Shown piece after piece: positions 48,881 to 57,633 of a stretch of DNA of 64,000 nt. A program made the translations under genes and the position numbers. The stretch's first letter is position 1. Every line of letters begins with the position of its first letter. The stretch comes from Halospeciosus flavus (lineage in GTDB: Archaea; Halobacteriota; Halobacteria; Halobacteriales; Halobacteriaceae). The stretch is from NCBI RefSeq assembly GCF_029814175.1, contig NZ_CP122312.1:62001-126000 (forward strand). The letters are read 5' to 3'. The notes under the pieces are model-generated. The model saw only the letters and a list, made by a program, of their open reading frames with translations. It was not told the origin of the DNA and did not search any database.

Positions 48881-49495
48881 ATGAATTCTGGAGACGGACC
48901 GTCGTGCGAGTGTAAAGTCGGTCGGGTCAGCCACGAGTACGGACTCGACGACATGGACACCGCACTTACGACGCGGTGGCGCGGGGAGGGCGGCGAGGAA
49001 CACAGCCTGCGGGAACTCGAGGCGGTGTTCAACCGGGCGGTCCTCCGGGCGGCCCTCCAGCGGGCGAACGTCGAGGTCCTCGAAGGTGAACTCGAGAACA
49101 CCTACCGGTTGCTCGTCGATGACGAGGTCAGCGCGGGGTCGCGCACGCAGGCGGAGAACCGACTCGAACGCGACGGTGTCGACGTCGAGACCGTCCGGAG
49201 CGACTTCGTCTCCCACCAGTCGATCCACACCCACCTCCGGGAGTGTCTCGACGTCGAGAAGAAACGCGAGCGCAAGGACCCGATCGAGTCGGCCCGCGAC
49301 ACCGTCTTCGCGATGGAGAGCCGAACCGAGAAGGTCGTGGACAACCACCTCGCACGGCTCCGCGAGAACGACTTCGACCTCGACGGGTATGACGTGTTCG
49401 TCGACGTGACGGTCGCCTGCGAGTCCTGTGGGCGCCACCACGACGTCGGCGCGCTCCTCGACGCCGGCGGGTGTGACTGCGAGTCCGCGACCTGA
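48881..49495 (+). CDS. rdfA: RdfA family rod-determining factor
   Basis: 204 residues. Matches the haloarchaeal RdfA group by pattern: CECKVGRVSHEYGLDDMD near the start, HSLRELEAVFNRAVLRAALQRA, ENTYRLLVDDEVSAGSRTQAENRLERDGVDVETVRSDFVSHQSIHTHL in the middle. The C-terminus has a Cys-rich ending (CESCGRHHDVGALLDAGGCDC), suggesting a metal site. In Haloferax an rdfA gene affects cell shape; its molecular action is unknown. The partner sph follows 60 bp downstream. Identification is by family recall. Confidence 0.8.
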   Translation: MNSGDGPSCECKVGRVSHEYGLDDMDTALTTRWRGEGGEEHSLRELEAVFNRAVLRAALQRANVEVLEGELENTYRLLVDDEVSAGSRTQAENRLERDGVDVETVRSDFVSHQSIHTHLRECLDVEKKRERKDPIESARDTVFAMESRTEKVVDNHLARLRENDFDLDGYDVFVDVTVACESCGRHHDVGALLDAGGCDCESAT

Positions 49496-49522
49496 GGGGG
49501 CCAAAGCCGCCGGTGGAGCAAA

Positions 49523-49531
49523 GAATTATAC
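49523..49531 (+). promoter_or_regulatory. TATA box for sph
   Basis: gaattatac is centred 29 nt upstream of ATG 49556. It gives sph its own promoter, in spite of the short gap behind rdfA. Confidence 0.5.
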
Positions 49532-49555
49532 GCTACGGCCGATTGCCTACGGTAG

Positions 49556-51511
49556 ATGAGTACTATCGAACGAACCGAACCCGTCTCCGTGAGTGCCTCG
49601 AATATCGGTGGCATTGAGGAGACGGCTGTCGATCTGCGGCCGGGTGTAAACGTCTTGGTCGGTCGAAACGCGACGAATCGGACGTCGTTCCTGCAGTCGT
49701 TGATGGCGGCTGTGGGGAGCGAAGACGTCTCGCTGCGCGGCGGCGCAGACGAGGGCCGAGTCGAGTTAGAGTGGGAAGGCGACGTCGTCACGCGGACGCT
49801 CACTCGTGAGAATAGCCATGTCTCGTTCGGCGGGGACCCACTGCTTGACGACCCGACGCTGGCGGACCTCTTCGCCTTCCTCTTGGAGAACAACGAGGCG
49901 CGACGGGCGGTCGCGCGTGGCGACAATCTACGGGACCTCATCATGCGTCCGGTCGACACCGAGCGCATCAAGTCGCGTATCGACGATCTCCAGGCCGAGA
50001 AACGACGACTCGACGAGCGCATCAAGGAGACCGAACGCGCCGAATCACGCCGGCCCGAACTCGAAGCACGCAAGGAGGAACTCGAAGCCGAGATCGAAGA
50101 GACCGAAGCCGAACTCGAGGCCAAGCGACAGGAGATCGAGGAAGCCGACGCGGGCGTCGAGGAATCCCGCGAAGAGAAGGCCGAACTCGAAGACGCCCTC
50201 GACGAGCTAAACGACCGTCGCTCGGAGCTCAAGCGAACGCGTGAACGCCTCCAGAGCGAACGTGATAGTCTCGCCTCTCTCCGTGAGGAGCGGGACGAGG
50301 TCGAAGCTGAACTCGCCGATCTTTCGGAGGCACCCGAGGACGAGATTGCGTATCTCGACGATCGCATCGACTCCCTGCGAGCGGAGAAACGATCGCTTGA
50401 ATCGACACTCAAGCAACTCCAGAGCCTGATCCAGTTCAACGAGGAGATGCTCAACGGTGATAACGAGGATTTGCTCCAGATTCTCGCCGACGAGGACGGC
50501 CACAGCCACGATGACGTCACGGCAGGACTCCTCCCGGACAGCAACGAAACTGGGGTCTGTTGGACCTGTGGCTCGGAAGTCGATCAAGAGGAAATCGAGT
50601 CGACGCTCGACCAGCTTCGCGATGTCGCCGACGAGAAACGCGAGGAGCGTTCGACAGTCACTGACGAACTCGAAGAGGTCCAATCGGAAAAGCAGGAGCT
50701 CGAAGAGACGAGCCGTCGCCAAAAGCGCCTTCAGAACCGGCTCGAAGAGCTTGACGAGGAGACTGACTCTCGTGAGGAGACCATCGAACGCCTCCAAGAA
50801 CAGCGCGGCGACCTCGAGGACGACGTCGAGGACCTCGAGGAAACGGTCGAAGAACTCGAAGAGGAGAGCTACAGCGCGCTCCTTGACCTTCACCGTGAGG
50901 CCAACCAACTCGAGTTCCGCCTCGACTCGCTCACGGACGACCTCGACGACGTCGAGACGGAACTCGCCGAAGTCGAGTCGACCATCGAGAAACGCGAGTC
51001 ACTCGAGACCGAGCGCGACGAGGTGAAAGCGGAACTTCAGGACCTCCGAACGCGAATCGACTCGCTGGAGGAAAACGCAGTTGAGTCGTTCAACGAGCAC
51101 ATGGAGGAGGTCCTCGACGTCCTCGACTACGAGAACATCGACCGGATCTGGATCGACCGCGCCGAGACCGAGGTCCGAGAGGGCCGCCGGAAGGTCGAGA
51201 AGACGACGTTCGACCTGCACGTGGTCCGGACGACCGAGGACGGCGTCGCTTACGAGGACACGGTCGACCACCTCAGCGAGTCCGAACGCGAGGTGACGGG
51301 ACTCGTCTTCGCGCTCGCGGGCTACCGCGTCCACGACGTCCACGAAGAAGTCCCGTTCGTCCTCCTCGACTCCCTCGAAGCCATCGATTCCGAGCGTATC
51401 GCCGCCCTCGTCGACTACTTCGAGCAGTACGTCCCCTTCGTTGTCGTCGCGCTCCTCCCCGAGGACGCCCAGGCCCTCGACGACGACTACCACCGCGTCC
51501 GGGATATCTGA
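49556..51511 (+). CDS. sph: Archaea-specific SMC-related coiled-coil ATPase (Sph)
   Basis: 651 residues: a globular head (about 1-150), a long antiparallel coiled coil (about 150-320 and 350-520) with a Rad50-like zinc hook at Cys335-Cys338 (GVCWTCGSEV), and a C-terminal head (about 520-651). The P-loop position reads GRNATNRTSFLQS, lacking the canonical GKS/T; the signature is LSESEREVTGLVFALAGY and Walker B is VPFVLLDSLEAID with Ser after Asp. These are typical of the archaeal SMC-like group, so ATP may not be used in the usual way. It probably forms dimers with DNA- or partner-bridging arms. RdfA lies just upstream. Confidence 0.85.
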   Translation: MSTIERTEPVSVSASNIGGIEETAVDLRPGVNVLVGRNATNRTSFLQSLMAAVGSEDVSLRGGADEGRVELEWEGDVVTRTLTRENSHVSFGGDPLLDDPTLADLFAFLLENNEARRAVARGDNLRDLIMRPVDTERIKSRIDDLQAEKRRLDERIKETERAESRRPELEARKEELEAEIEETEAELEAKRQEIEEADAGVEESREEKAELEDALDELNDRRSELKRTRERLQSERDSLASLREERDEVEAELADLSEAPEDEIAYLDDRIDSLRAEKRSLESTLKQLQSLIQFNEEMLNGDNEDLLQILADEDGHSHDDVTAGLLPDSNETGVCWTCGSEVDQEEIESTLDQLRDVADEKREERSTVTDELEEVQSEKQELEETSRRQKRLQNRLEELDEETDSREETIERLQEQRGDLEDDVEDLEETVEELEEESYSALLDLHREANQLEFRLDSLTDDLDDVETELAEVESTIEKRESLETERDEVKAELQDLRTRIDSLEENAVESFNEHMEEVLDVLDYENIDRIWIDRAETEVREGRRKVEKTTFDLHVVRTTEDGVAYEDTVDHLSESEREVTGLVFALAGYRVHDVHEEVPFVLLDSLEAIDSERIAALVDYFEQYVPFVVVALLPEDAQALDDDYHRVRDI

Positions 51512-51588
51512 GCCGGACGTCCGGCCCTCCCGTTACGAACGTACCGATGTAAAACTCGGACGGTCGTTCGCCGTCGAGAAACGCCCGC

Positions 51589-52410
51589 TCAGGAGTGAGC
51601 GATGTTCAACTCGACTTCGTTCACGATACTCAACAGGATCTCCGGGATCTCCTCGTCCATCGGCTCACCCGCCATCCGGTGGCTCGGTCCGGAGACGACG
51701 CAGGCGCCGAGCACCGTCTCGTCGGGGGCCATCATCGGCGCCGCGACCGCGTACAGCCCCTTCGTGCTCTCGCCGTAGCTGTACGCGACCCCGTTCTCGC
51801 GGATCTCTTCGAGTTCGGCCTTCAACTCGTCCGGGTCCGTGATGGTGGTGTCCGTCGCGCGCGGGAGGCCGTGGCGTTCGAGTATCTCGTCGACGCGCTC
51901 TTCGGGGAGTTGTGCGAGGATGGCCTTCCCGGAGGCGACCTGGTGGAGGTACATACGTTTCCCCGTCCGGGTTCGCGACGGGACGCCGTGGTGGCCGTCC
52001 TCGCGGTAGAGGACGACCGCCTCCCCGTTCTCCTCGGTCATGTACTGGGCGACCTCGCCGGTCTTCTCGGCGAGTTCCTGGATCTTCGATTTGATGATGT
52101 CGGCGCCGGTGAACTGCGCACGGACGTAGCCACCGAGGTCCAGGAACCGGAAGCCGAGTCGGTACTCCTCGCCCTCCTTGACGACGTAGCCGTGGGCGAC
52201 GAGGGTCGCGAGGTGTTTGTGGACCGTGCTCTTCGAGAGCCCAGTTCGGTCGGCGAGTTCCGTCACTCTGGCACCGTCGAGGTCGGTGAGCGATTCGACG
52301 ATAGTGAACGTCGTGTCGAGGCTCTTGATTCGGGACTGGCTGCTCGAACCGCCGTCCTCGGGGTCGCTTCCTGTGGTCACGGTACACGAACCGACGGCAG
52401 CATCGACCAT
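51589..52410 (-). CDS. IclR family transcriptional regulator
   Basis: 273 residues. Winged helix at about 30-90 (FTIVESLTDLDGARVTELADRTGLSKSTVHKHLATLVAHGYVVKEG), then the IclR effector-binding GAF-like domain (GKRMYLHQVASGKAILAQLPEERV, AAPMMAPDETVLGACVVSGP). The start is uncertain: ATG 52410 or GTG 52380. It sits at the head of the catabolic block and is the natural candidate to control it, with the inducer probably an aromatic or short-chain acid. Confidence 0.9.
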   Translation of the reverse strand: MVDAAVGSCTVTTGSDPEDGGSSSQSRIKSLDTTFTIVESLTDLDGARVTELADRTGLSKSTVHKHLATLVAHGYVVKEGEEYRLGFRFLDLGGYVRAQFTGADIIKSKIQELAEKTGEVAQYMTEENGEAVVLYREDGHHGVPSRTRTGKRMYLHQVASGKAILAQLPEERVDEILERHGLPRATDTTITDPDELKAELEEIRENGVAYSYGESTKGLYAVAAPMMAPDETVLGACVVSGPSHRMAGEPMDEEIPEILLSIVNEVELNIAHS

Positions 52411-52597
52411 AGTGTTTACTGATGGGAAACTGAGCGCGGTACTGTTCGGTCATCGACGTCATCGACGCCACCGTCGAGAAACGGCTTCGAAGAAAAGAGC
52501 CACCCCGAGAAACGACGCGCGTTCGGGCGAACGGCGGGAGTCCCTGCTCCTCCAGGACGCGGGCGACCTGGTTCTTCTGGAACTCGTCGAAGCCGGC

Positions 52598-53404
52598 TTA
52601 CTCGCCGCGGAACTCGGGTTCGCGTCCCTCGAAGAAGGCGTCGAGTCCCCCCTGGAGGTCGGCGGTGTCGAACAGCGAGGTGAACAACTCGGCCTCGTAG
52701 TCGAGTCCCTCGCGACGACCCATTCGGGACCCCGAACGAACCGCTTCCTTCGCCAACTCGAGTGCGATCGGACTCTTCGCGGCCACGGTCTCCGCGAAGT
52801 CGTACACCCGCTCGTCGAAGGCGTCCTCGTCGTGGACTTCCTCGACGAGTCCGACGTCGGCGGCCTCCTCGGCGTCGAGGAGCTCGCCCGAGAGGATCAG
52901 TTTCAGCGCCTGTCCCTCGCCGACGAGGTCGGCGAGTCGCTGGGTTCCGCCGCCGCCGGGGATGAGTCCGAGGTTGATCTCGGGCTGGCCGAGTTTCGCG
53001 TCCGCCTTCGCGATGCGGACGTCACAGGCCTGTGCGAGTTCACAGCCGCCGCCGAGCGCGTGGCCGTTGATTCGTGCGACAACCGGGAGCGTCGCCTCGG
53101 CGACCATCTCGTAGACCCGGGGACGACGGCTCACACGCCGCTGTTCGAACTGGTCGCGGTCGCCGAACTCCGTGACGTCGGCTCCCGCGACGAACGCGCC
53201 GCCCTCGTCGTCGCCGGTGAGGACGAGCACGCGAACGGCGGGGTCCTCCTCGGCGGCGGAGACGGCGTCTTTCAGTTCCGAGCGGACCGTCGCGTTCAGC
53301 GCGTTCCGGGCGTCCGGTCGCGAGATGGTGACGGTCGCGACTCGCTCGGCGCGTTCGCCGACCTCGACGTCGAGCGTCTCGTAGTCGGCGTCTGCGAGGC
53401 TCAT
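52598..53404 (-). CDS. Enoyl-CoA hydratase/isomerase
   Basis: Crotonase-fold hydratase, 268 residues. The oxyanion/CoA motifs are GAFVAGADVTEF and NGHALGGGCELAQACDVRIA, with Glu in PEINLGLIPGGGGTQRL (near 145). The two usual active-site Glu appear in place (GGCEL and PEINLG). Starts ATG at 53404, overlapping the upstream gene's stop by 4 nt: cotranscribed with the hydroxyacyl-CoA dehydrogenase, a beta-oxidation pair. Confidence 0.93.
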   Translation of the reverse strand: MSLADADYETLDVEVGERAERVATVTISRPDARNALNATVRSELKDAVSAAEEDPAVRVLVLTGDDEGGAFVAGADVTEFGDRDQFEQRRVSRRPRVYEMVAEATLPVVARINGHALGGGCELAQACDVRIAKADAKLGQPEINLGLIPGGGGTQRLADLVGEGQALKLILSGELLDAEEAADVGLVEEVHDEDAFDERVYDFAETVAAKSPIALELAKEAVRSGSRMGRREGLDYEAELFTSLFDTADLQGGLDAFFEGREPEFRGE

Positions 53405-54279
53405 TCGCCCTCACCGCTCGGCCGCACGGCCTCGCCGTCCTCCCAGACGTAGAACCCCTCGCCGCTCTTCTTCCCGAGTTTTCCGGCGCGGACCTTCTTC
53501 TTCAGGAGTTGCGGCGGGCGGAAGCGCTCCCCGAGTTCCTCGCGGAGGTACTCCGCGATGTCGAGGCGAACGTCGAGTCCCACGAGGTCGGTGAGTTCGA
53601 GCGGCCCCATCGGGTGGTTGTACCCCTCTTCCATCGCGGTGTCGATGTCTTCGACGGACGCGACGCCGCTCTCGACCATCCGGATGGCCTCGAGACCGAG
53701 GACGAGACCGAGTCGCGAGGAGGCGAACCCCGCGCTGTCGTGGACGACGACGGCCTCTTTGTCGAGTCCTTCGACGTACTCGACGGCCCGTTCCTCGACG
53801 TCGCTGACCGTCTGCTCGGCGACGACGATCTCGACGAGGTCCATGAGGTGAGGCGGGTTGAAGAAGTGGAGACCGATGGCTCGCGAGGGGTCGTCGAGCG
53901 CGCTGGCGATTTCGGTGACCGAGAGCGAGGAGGTGTTCGTCCCGACGATGGTCCCCTCGTCGGCGTGCTCCTCGACTTGCTCGAAGACGCTCTGCTTCAG
54001 GTCGACGTCCTCGGGGACGGCCTCGACGACGAGGTCGGCGTCCGAGACGGCCTCCGGCAGCGACGGTTCCCCGGTGATCCGTTCGAGCGTCGCGTCGCGC
54101 TCTTCGGGCGTGACCTTCCCGCGGTCGACGCCACCCTGGAGGTTCGCCTCGATGGACTCGAGGCCCGCGTCGACGCGTTCCTCGTCGACGTCGTTGAGAG
54201 AGACCGTGTGTCCGGCCTGCGCGGAGACCTGTGCGATACCGTGGCCCATGCTCCCTGCACCGATGACGGTGACGTGCAT
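53401..54279 (-). CDS. 3-hydroxyacyl-CoA dehydrogenase
   Basis: NAD-dependent oxidation of 3-hydroxyacyl-CoA, 292 residues from ATG 54279. The Rossmann motif VIGAGSMGHGIAQVSAQAG is at the start. The family motif LHFFNPPHLMDLVEIV near 138-153 carries the catalytic His; Asn in SSLSVTEIA and the ending KSGEGFYVW are standard. A TATA box 28 nt upstream supports a leaderless start. First gene of a two-gene operon with the enoyl-CoA hydratase. Confidence 0.95.
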   Translation of the reverse strand: MHVTVIGAGSMGHGIAQVSAQAGHTVSLNDVDEERVDAGLESIEANLQGGVDRGKVTPEERDATLERITGEPSLPEAVSDADLVVEAVPEDVDLKQSVFEQVEEHADEGTIVGTNTSSLSVTEIASALDDPSRAIGLHFFNPPHLMDLVEIVVAEQTVSDVEERAVEYVEGLDKEAVVVHDSAGFASSRLGLVLGLEAIRMVESGVASVEDIDTAMEEGYNHPMGPLELTDLVGLDVRLDIAEYLREELGERFRPPQLLKKKVRAGKLGKKSGEGFYVWEDGEAVRPSGEGE

Positions 54280-54303
54280 ACGCTGTATCGGGCCGGGCAC
54301 AAC

Positions 54304-54311
54304 AGAATAAG
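54304..54311 (-). promoter_or_regulatory. TATA box for the hydroxyacyl-CoA dehydrogenase
   Basis: agaataag (plus reading) is centred about 28 nt upstream of ATG 54279, fixing that start. Confidence 0.5.
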
Positions 54312-54326
54312 TGTTCCGCTCGGCCG

Positions 54327-55232
54327 CTACGCCAGCGTGATGAGGACGACCCCACAGACCGTCACGAGGGCGCCGACGACCGTAGTCTTCCGGGCGGCCT
54401 GTCGCTCGCCGAGGAAGAAGATGCCGAGCGCGACGGTGAACAGGGGGCTGGCGTTGAAGATGGGGACGACTACGACGGCGTCGGCCAGGCCGAGCGCGGC
54501 GAAGTAGGCGGTGATGGCGACGGTCCAGCACAGGCCGGTGAGGACGAGGTAGCGCCGGGAGTCGGAGTGCAGTGCGACCGAGAGTTGCCCCGGGTTCCGG
54601 TAGAGAGCGATGGCGAGTCCGACGAGCATCCCGACGAAGAAGTTCGTCGCGAGCGCCGGGAGGAGCGGGGCGTCGAGCACCGAGAGACCGTACTTCCGGA
54701 CGACGGGCGTCACGCCGAACCAGCAGACGACCAGCACCGAGACGGCCGCCGTCGTCGAGATGCCGGCAGTCCGTCGCCCGTCGTCCTCGCTGGTGGCGCG
54801 GGTGAGCAAGACGAGGCCGGCGACGACGACGAGGATGCCCACGGCGAGTGCGACCGTCAGCGTCTCGCCGAGGAAGACGACGGAGAATACGGCCGCGACG
54901 ACGGGGCTGGCGCTCTTCACGGAGTGGGCGACGCCCGCGCCGACGAGGTGGATGACGCTCGACAGCAGGAAGCGACCGAGCCCCGACCCGAGGAGACCGC
55001 TGACGACGAAGACGGCGAACGCGGCCGGCGTCAGCCGTGGCTGGTCGAGGACGAAGACGAGCGGGACGAGCAGGACGACGCTGACGGCCGTCGTCGCGGT
55101 GACGAGTACTTCCGCCGAGACGTCGTCGAGTCCGCGGCGGGCGCTCACGTAGCCGACCGAGGAGACGAGTGCGGCGAAGAGGGCGACGACCTCGCCGGGG
55201 GGCGTTACGGGGAGTCCGAACGGGGCGGCCAC
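54327..55232 (-). CDS. EamA-type drug/metabolite transporter
   Basis: Ten-helix DMT superfamily exporter, 301 residues from GTG 55232. The two EamA repeats are visible: VKSASPVVAAVFSVVFLGETLTVALAVGILVVVAGL ends the first and FNASPLFTVALGIFFLGERQAARKTTVVGALVTVCGVVLI the second. The stop codon of the CaiB gene upstream abuts this start, so both are on one mRNA. Substrate unknown; export of an intermediate or by-product is plausible. Confidence 0.9.
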   Translation of the reverse strand: MAAPFGLPVTPPGEVVALFAALVSSVGYVSARRGLDDVSAEVLVTATTAVSVVLLVPLVFVLDQPRLTPAAFAVFVVSGLLGSGLGRFLLSSVIHLVGAGVAHSVKSASPVVAAVFSVVFLGETLTVALAVGILVVVAGLVLLTRATSEDDGRRTAGISTTAAVSVLVVCWFGVTPVVRKYGLSVLDAPLLPALATNFFVGMLVGLAIALYRNPGQLSVALHSDSRRYLVLTGLCWTVAITAYFAALGLADAVVVVPIFNASPLFTVALGIFFLGERQAARKTTVVGALVTVCGVVLITLA

Positions 55233-56414
55233 TTATACGACGTCCTCGCGGCGGAGCCGTTCGATGTCGGCGTCCGTGTAACCGAAGTCGCGGAGGACGT
55301 CCTCGGTGTGTTCACCGAGCCGCGGCGGTGCGTCCTCGACGTCCGTGTCGAGCGTCGAGAAGTTGACCGGGTTGGCGGGGGACTTGAACGTCCCGAGGTC
55401 GGGGTGTTCCATCTCCGCGACCATGTCCTTCGCCTCGATGTGGGGGTCGTCGACCACGTCTTCGACGGTGTTGAGCGGCGTGCAGGGGACGTTCTCGGCC
55501 TTGAGGACGTCGAGCCACTCCTCGGTGGTGCGCTCGGCGAAGATGTCGTCGAGTTCCGCGTCGAGTTCCGCGCGGTTCTCGATACGGCCGGTGAACGAGG
55601 AGTACTCCTCGACGTCGAGCCACTCCTCCTTGCCGATGGCGCGACAGAGGTTCGGCCAGTGTTTCTCGCTGATGACGCCGACCACGATGTAGTCGTCCGC
55701 GGTCTCGAACGCCTGGTACGGCATCAGACTCGGGTGGCGGGTCCCCATCCGCTTCGGGTTCTCGCCGGTCGCGAAGTAGTTCGAGACGTGGTAGAGGAGG
55801 AACTGGAAACTCGTGTCGAGCAACGCGAGGTCGATGTGTTGGCCCTCGCCGGTCCGTTCGCGGTGGTAGAGGGCGGTGAGGATGGAGTAGAGGGCGGTCA
55901 TCGCTCCCGAGATGTCGCTGATGGAGACGCCGACGCGGGCGGGTTGGTCCTCGGACCCGGTGATGCTCATCATCCCGGACTCCCCCTGGAGGATGATGTC
56001 GAAGGACTTCTTGTCGCTGTACGGACTCCCCTCGCCGTAACCGGACACCGCACAGTAGATCAGGTCCTCGGTGATCTCCGAGAGCGTCTCGTAGTCGGCG
56101 GCGAACTCGTCTTCTTTCCCCGGCGAGAAGTTCTGGATGAACACGTCGGCCTCGGAGACGAGGTCGTGCATGACCGCCTGCCCCTCGTCGCTCGTCAGGT
56201 CGAGGGTGATGCTCCGCTTGTTCCGGTTGAGGCTCACGAAGTACGCCGACAACTCGTCGCCGTACGCCGGCGAGTACGTCCGGGTCACGTCGCCGTGGCC
56301 CGGTCGTTCGATCTTGATGACGTCCGCACCGAAGTCGCCGAGCGTCTGCGTCGCCAACGGACCCACGAGTGCCTGAGTCGCGTCGACGACCACGAGGTCG
56401 TCTAGAGGTCGCAT
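55233..56414 (-). CDS. CaiB/BaiF family III CoA-transferase
   Basis: Transfers CoA between carboxylic acids, 393 residues from ATG 56414. Family III features include LVVVDATQALVGPLATQTLGDFGADVIKIERPGHGDVTR at the start, NRNKRSITLDL and VFIQNFSPG near 105. The catalytic Asp is expected in SFDIILQGESGMMSITG. A TATA box 28 nt upstream argues for ATG 56414 over the longer frame. Diverges from the TRAP system. Together with the 62272-63942 pair, the block holds two unrelated CoA-transferase types. Confidence 0.93.
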   Translation of the reverse strand: MRPLDDLVVVDATQALVGPLATQTLGDFGADVIKIERPGHGDVTRTYSPAYGDELSAYFVSLNRNKRSITLDLTSDEGQAVMHDLVSEADVFIQNFSPGKEDEFAADYETLSEITEDLIYCAVSGYGEGSPYSDKKSFDIILQGESGMMSITGSEDQPARVGVSISDISGAMTALYSILTALYHRERTGEGQHIDLALLDTSFQFLLYHVSNYFATGENPKRMGTRHPSLMPYQAFETADDYIVVGVISEKHWPNLCRAIGKEEWLDVEEYSSFTGRIENRAELDAELDDIFAERTTEEWLDVLKAENVPCTPLNTVEDVVDDPHIEAKDMVAEMEHPDLGTFKSPANPVNFSTLDTDVEDAPPRLGEHTEDVLRDFGYTDADIERLRREDVV

Positions 56415-56438
56415 ACTTGGAACCGTAGCCACGACCAC

Positions 56439-56446
56439 CTTTATAC
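56439..56446 (-). promoter_or_regulatory. TATA box for the CaiB-EamA operon
   Basis: ctttatac (plus reading) is centred 28 nt upstream of ATG 56414 on the minus strand. Confidence 0.5.
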
Positions 56447-56526
56447 GTTGCGTCATCTGACAGCTCCGTTAACTGAGACGCCGTCTCCGGCTTCCACTGT
56501 TCGGTTTGTGGACACCTATAGGAACA

Positions 56527-56535
56527 TTTATTATG
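56527..56535 (+). promoter_or_regulatory. TATA box for the TRAP operon
   Basis: tttattatg is centred 26 nt upstream of ATG 56557. It and 56439-56446 make a divergent promoter pair separating the two arms of the block. Confidence 0.5.
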
Positions 56536-56556
56536 AATTATCCCCCGAGTTAGGGC

Positions 56557-57618
56557 ATGGCTCGCAGTACCAGACGTCAGTGGCTCAAAGCGACCGGTGC
56601 GATTGGAGCGGCAGGATTGACCGGTCTCGCCGGTTGTTCGGGTGGGGGTAGCGGCAGTGGTGCGACGTCGATCGGCGTCGGCATCCCCAGTGCAAGTACG
56701 ACCACCGGCCAGGCGAGTAACGCTTTCCAGCGCGTCGTCAAGGACGTCTCGCCGGACACCGAACCGGCGGGGACCATCCAGTGGAACAGTCAGGAGACAG
56801 GCGGTGACCCGCCGAGTATCCGCCAGTACAACCAGGGCAACCTCCAGGCGTTGACGTCCGGGAACTTCATCATCGCGTCCGCGATGCAGGAGAAACCCCC
56901 GTTCCAGCAGCGCCCGGTCGACGAGGTGCCCTTCCAGGCCTTCAAGATCGCCTCGCTGCACCTCCACGTCGTCGCGGTCGACGGCTCCGGCATCGAGACG
57001 ACCGACGACCTCGTCGGCAAGAAGTTCTGGCCGCTCCCCCCGAGTTGGGGACTGCGCCAGCAGGTCGAGACCATCTTCAAGAACGCCGGCATGTGGGAGG
57101 ACCTCGAACCGAACGTGGTCGACGCCGACACCGGCGACGTCGCCGGCGCCATCGAGGAGAACCGCGTCGACGCGCTCGTCGCCTACGGCTCCGGCTTCGA
57201 GAACCTCCCGGGCTGGGCGACCGAGGTCGACGCCCGTTCGGACCTCCACGTCGTGCAGGTCGGCGACAAGCTCAAGCAGGGTATCGAGCAGACCCGCGGG
57301 ACGAACTTCAAGGAGATCGAGGTCTACGGCTGGAACCAGGACATGGGTTCGAAGACCGTCGGGTCGTTCCCCTCCGACTTCCAGTTCTTCTTCGGCCGCG
57401 ACATCTCACGCGACGTCGGCTACGAACTCGCGAAGATCAGCCACGAGAACGTCGAGGCCATCCAGAACGGCCAGCCGGCCTACGCCGACCACAGCGACCC
57501 GGCGGCCATGGCCGAAGTCTACCTCGACGGTCTCCCGGTCCACCCCGGTGTCTACGACTTCCTCGAGGACCAGGGCGTCGACGTCGGTGACTACGAGCGC
57601 GGCACGGTACAGGAGTAG
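56557..57618 (+). CDS. TAXI family TRAP transporter substrate-binding lipoprotein
   Basis: 353 residues. The N-terminus STRRQWLKATGAIGAAGLTGLAGCSGG has a Tat twin-arginine motif and a lipobox Cys near 27. The mature part follows the TAXI pattern (TGQASNAFQRVVKD, DDLVGKKFWPLPPSWGLRQQVETIFKNAGM). It is likely cell-surface anchored and delivers an organic acid to the permease that starts 16 nt after its stop. Confidence 0.9.
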   Translation: MARSTRRQWLKATGAIGAAGLTGLAGCSGGGSGSGATSIGVGIPSASTTTGQASNAFQRVVKDVSPDTEPAGTIQWNSQETGGDPPSIRQYNQGNLQALTSGNFIIASAMQEKPPFQQRPVDEVPFQAFKIASLHLHVVAVDGSGIETTDDLVGKKFWPLPPSWGLRQQVETIFKNAGMWEDLEPNVVDADTGDVAGAIEENRVDALVAYGSGFENLPGWATEVDARSDLHVVQVGDKLKQGIEQTRGTNFKEIEVYGWNQDMGSKTVGSFPSDFQFFFGRDISRDVGYELAKISHENVEAIQNGQPAYADHSDPAAMAEVYLDGLPVHPGVYDFLEDQGVDVGDYERGTVQE

Positions 57619-57633
57619 CGTCTCGACGACACA

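Noticed and set aside
48897..48914. A further ORB-like match (accgtcgtgcgagtgtaa) inside rdfA
   Set aside because: It falls within codons for the conserved SCECK start of RdfA and matches only about 14 of 18 positions, so it is probably coincidence.
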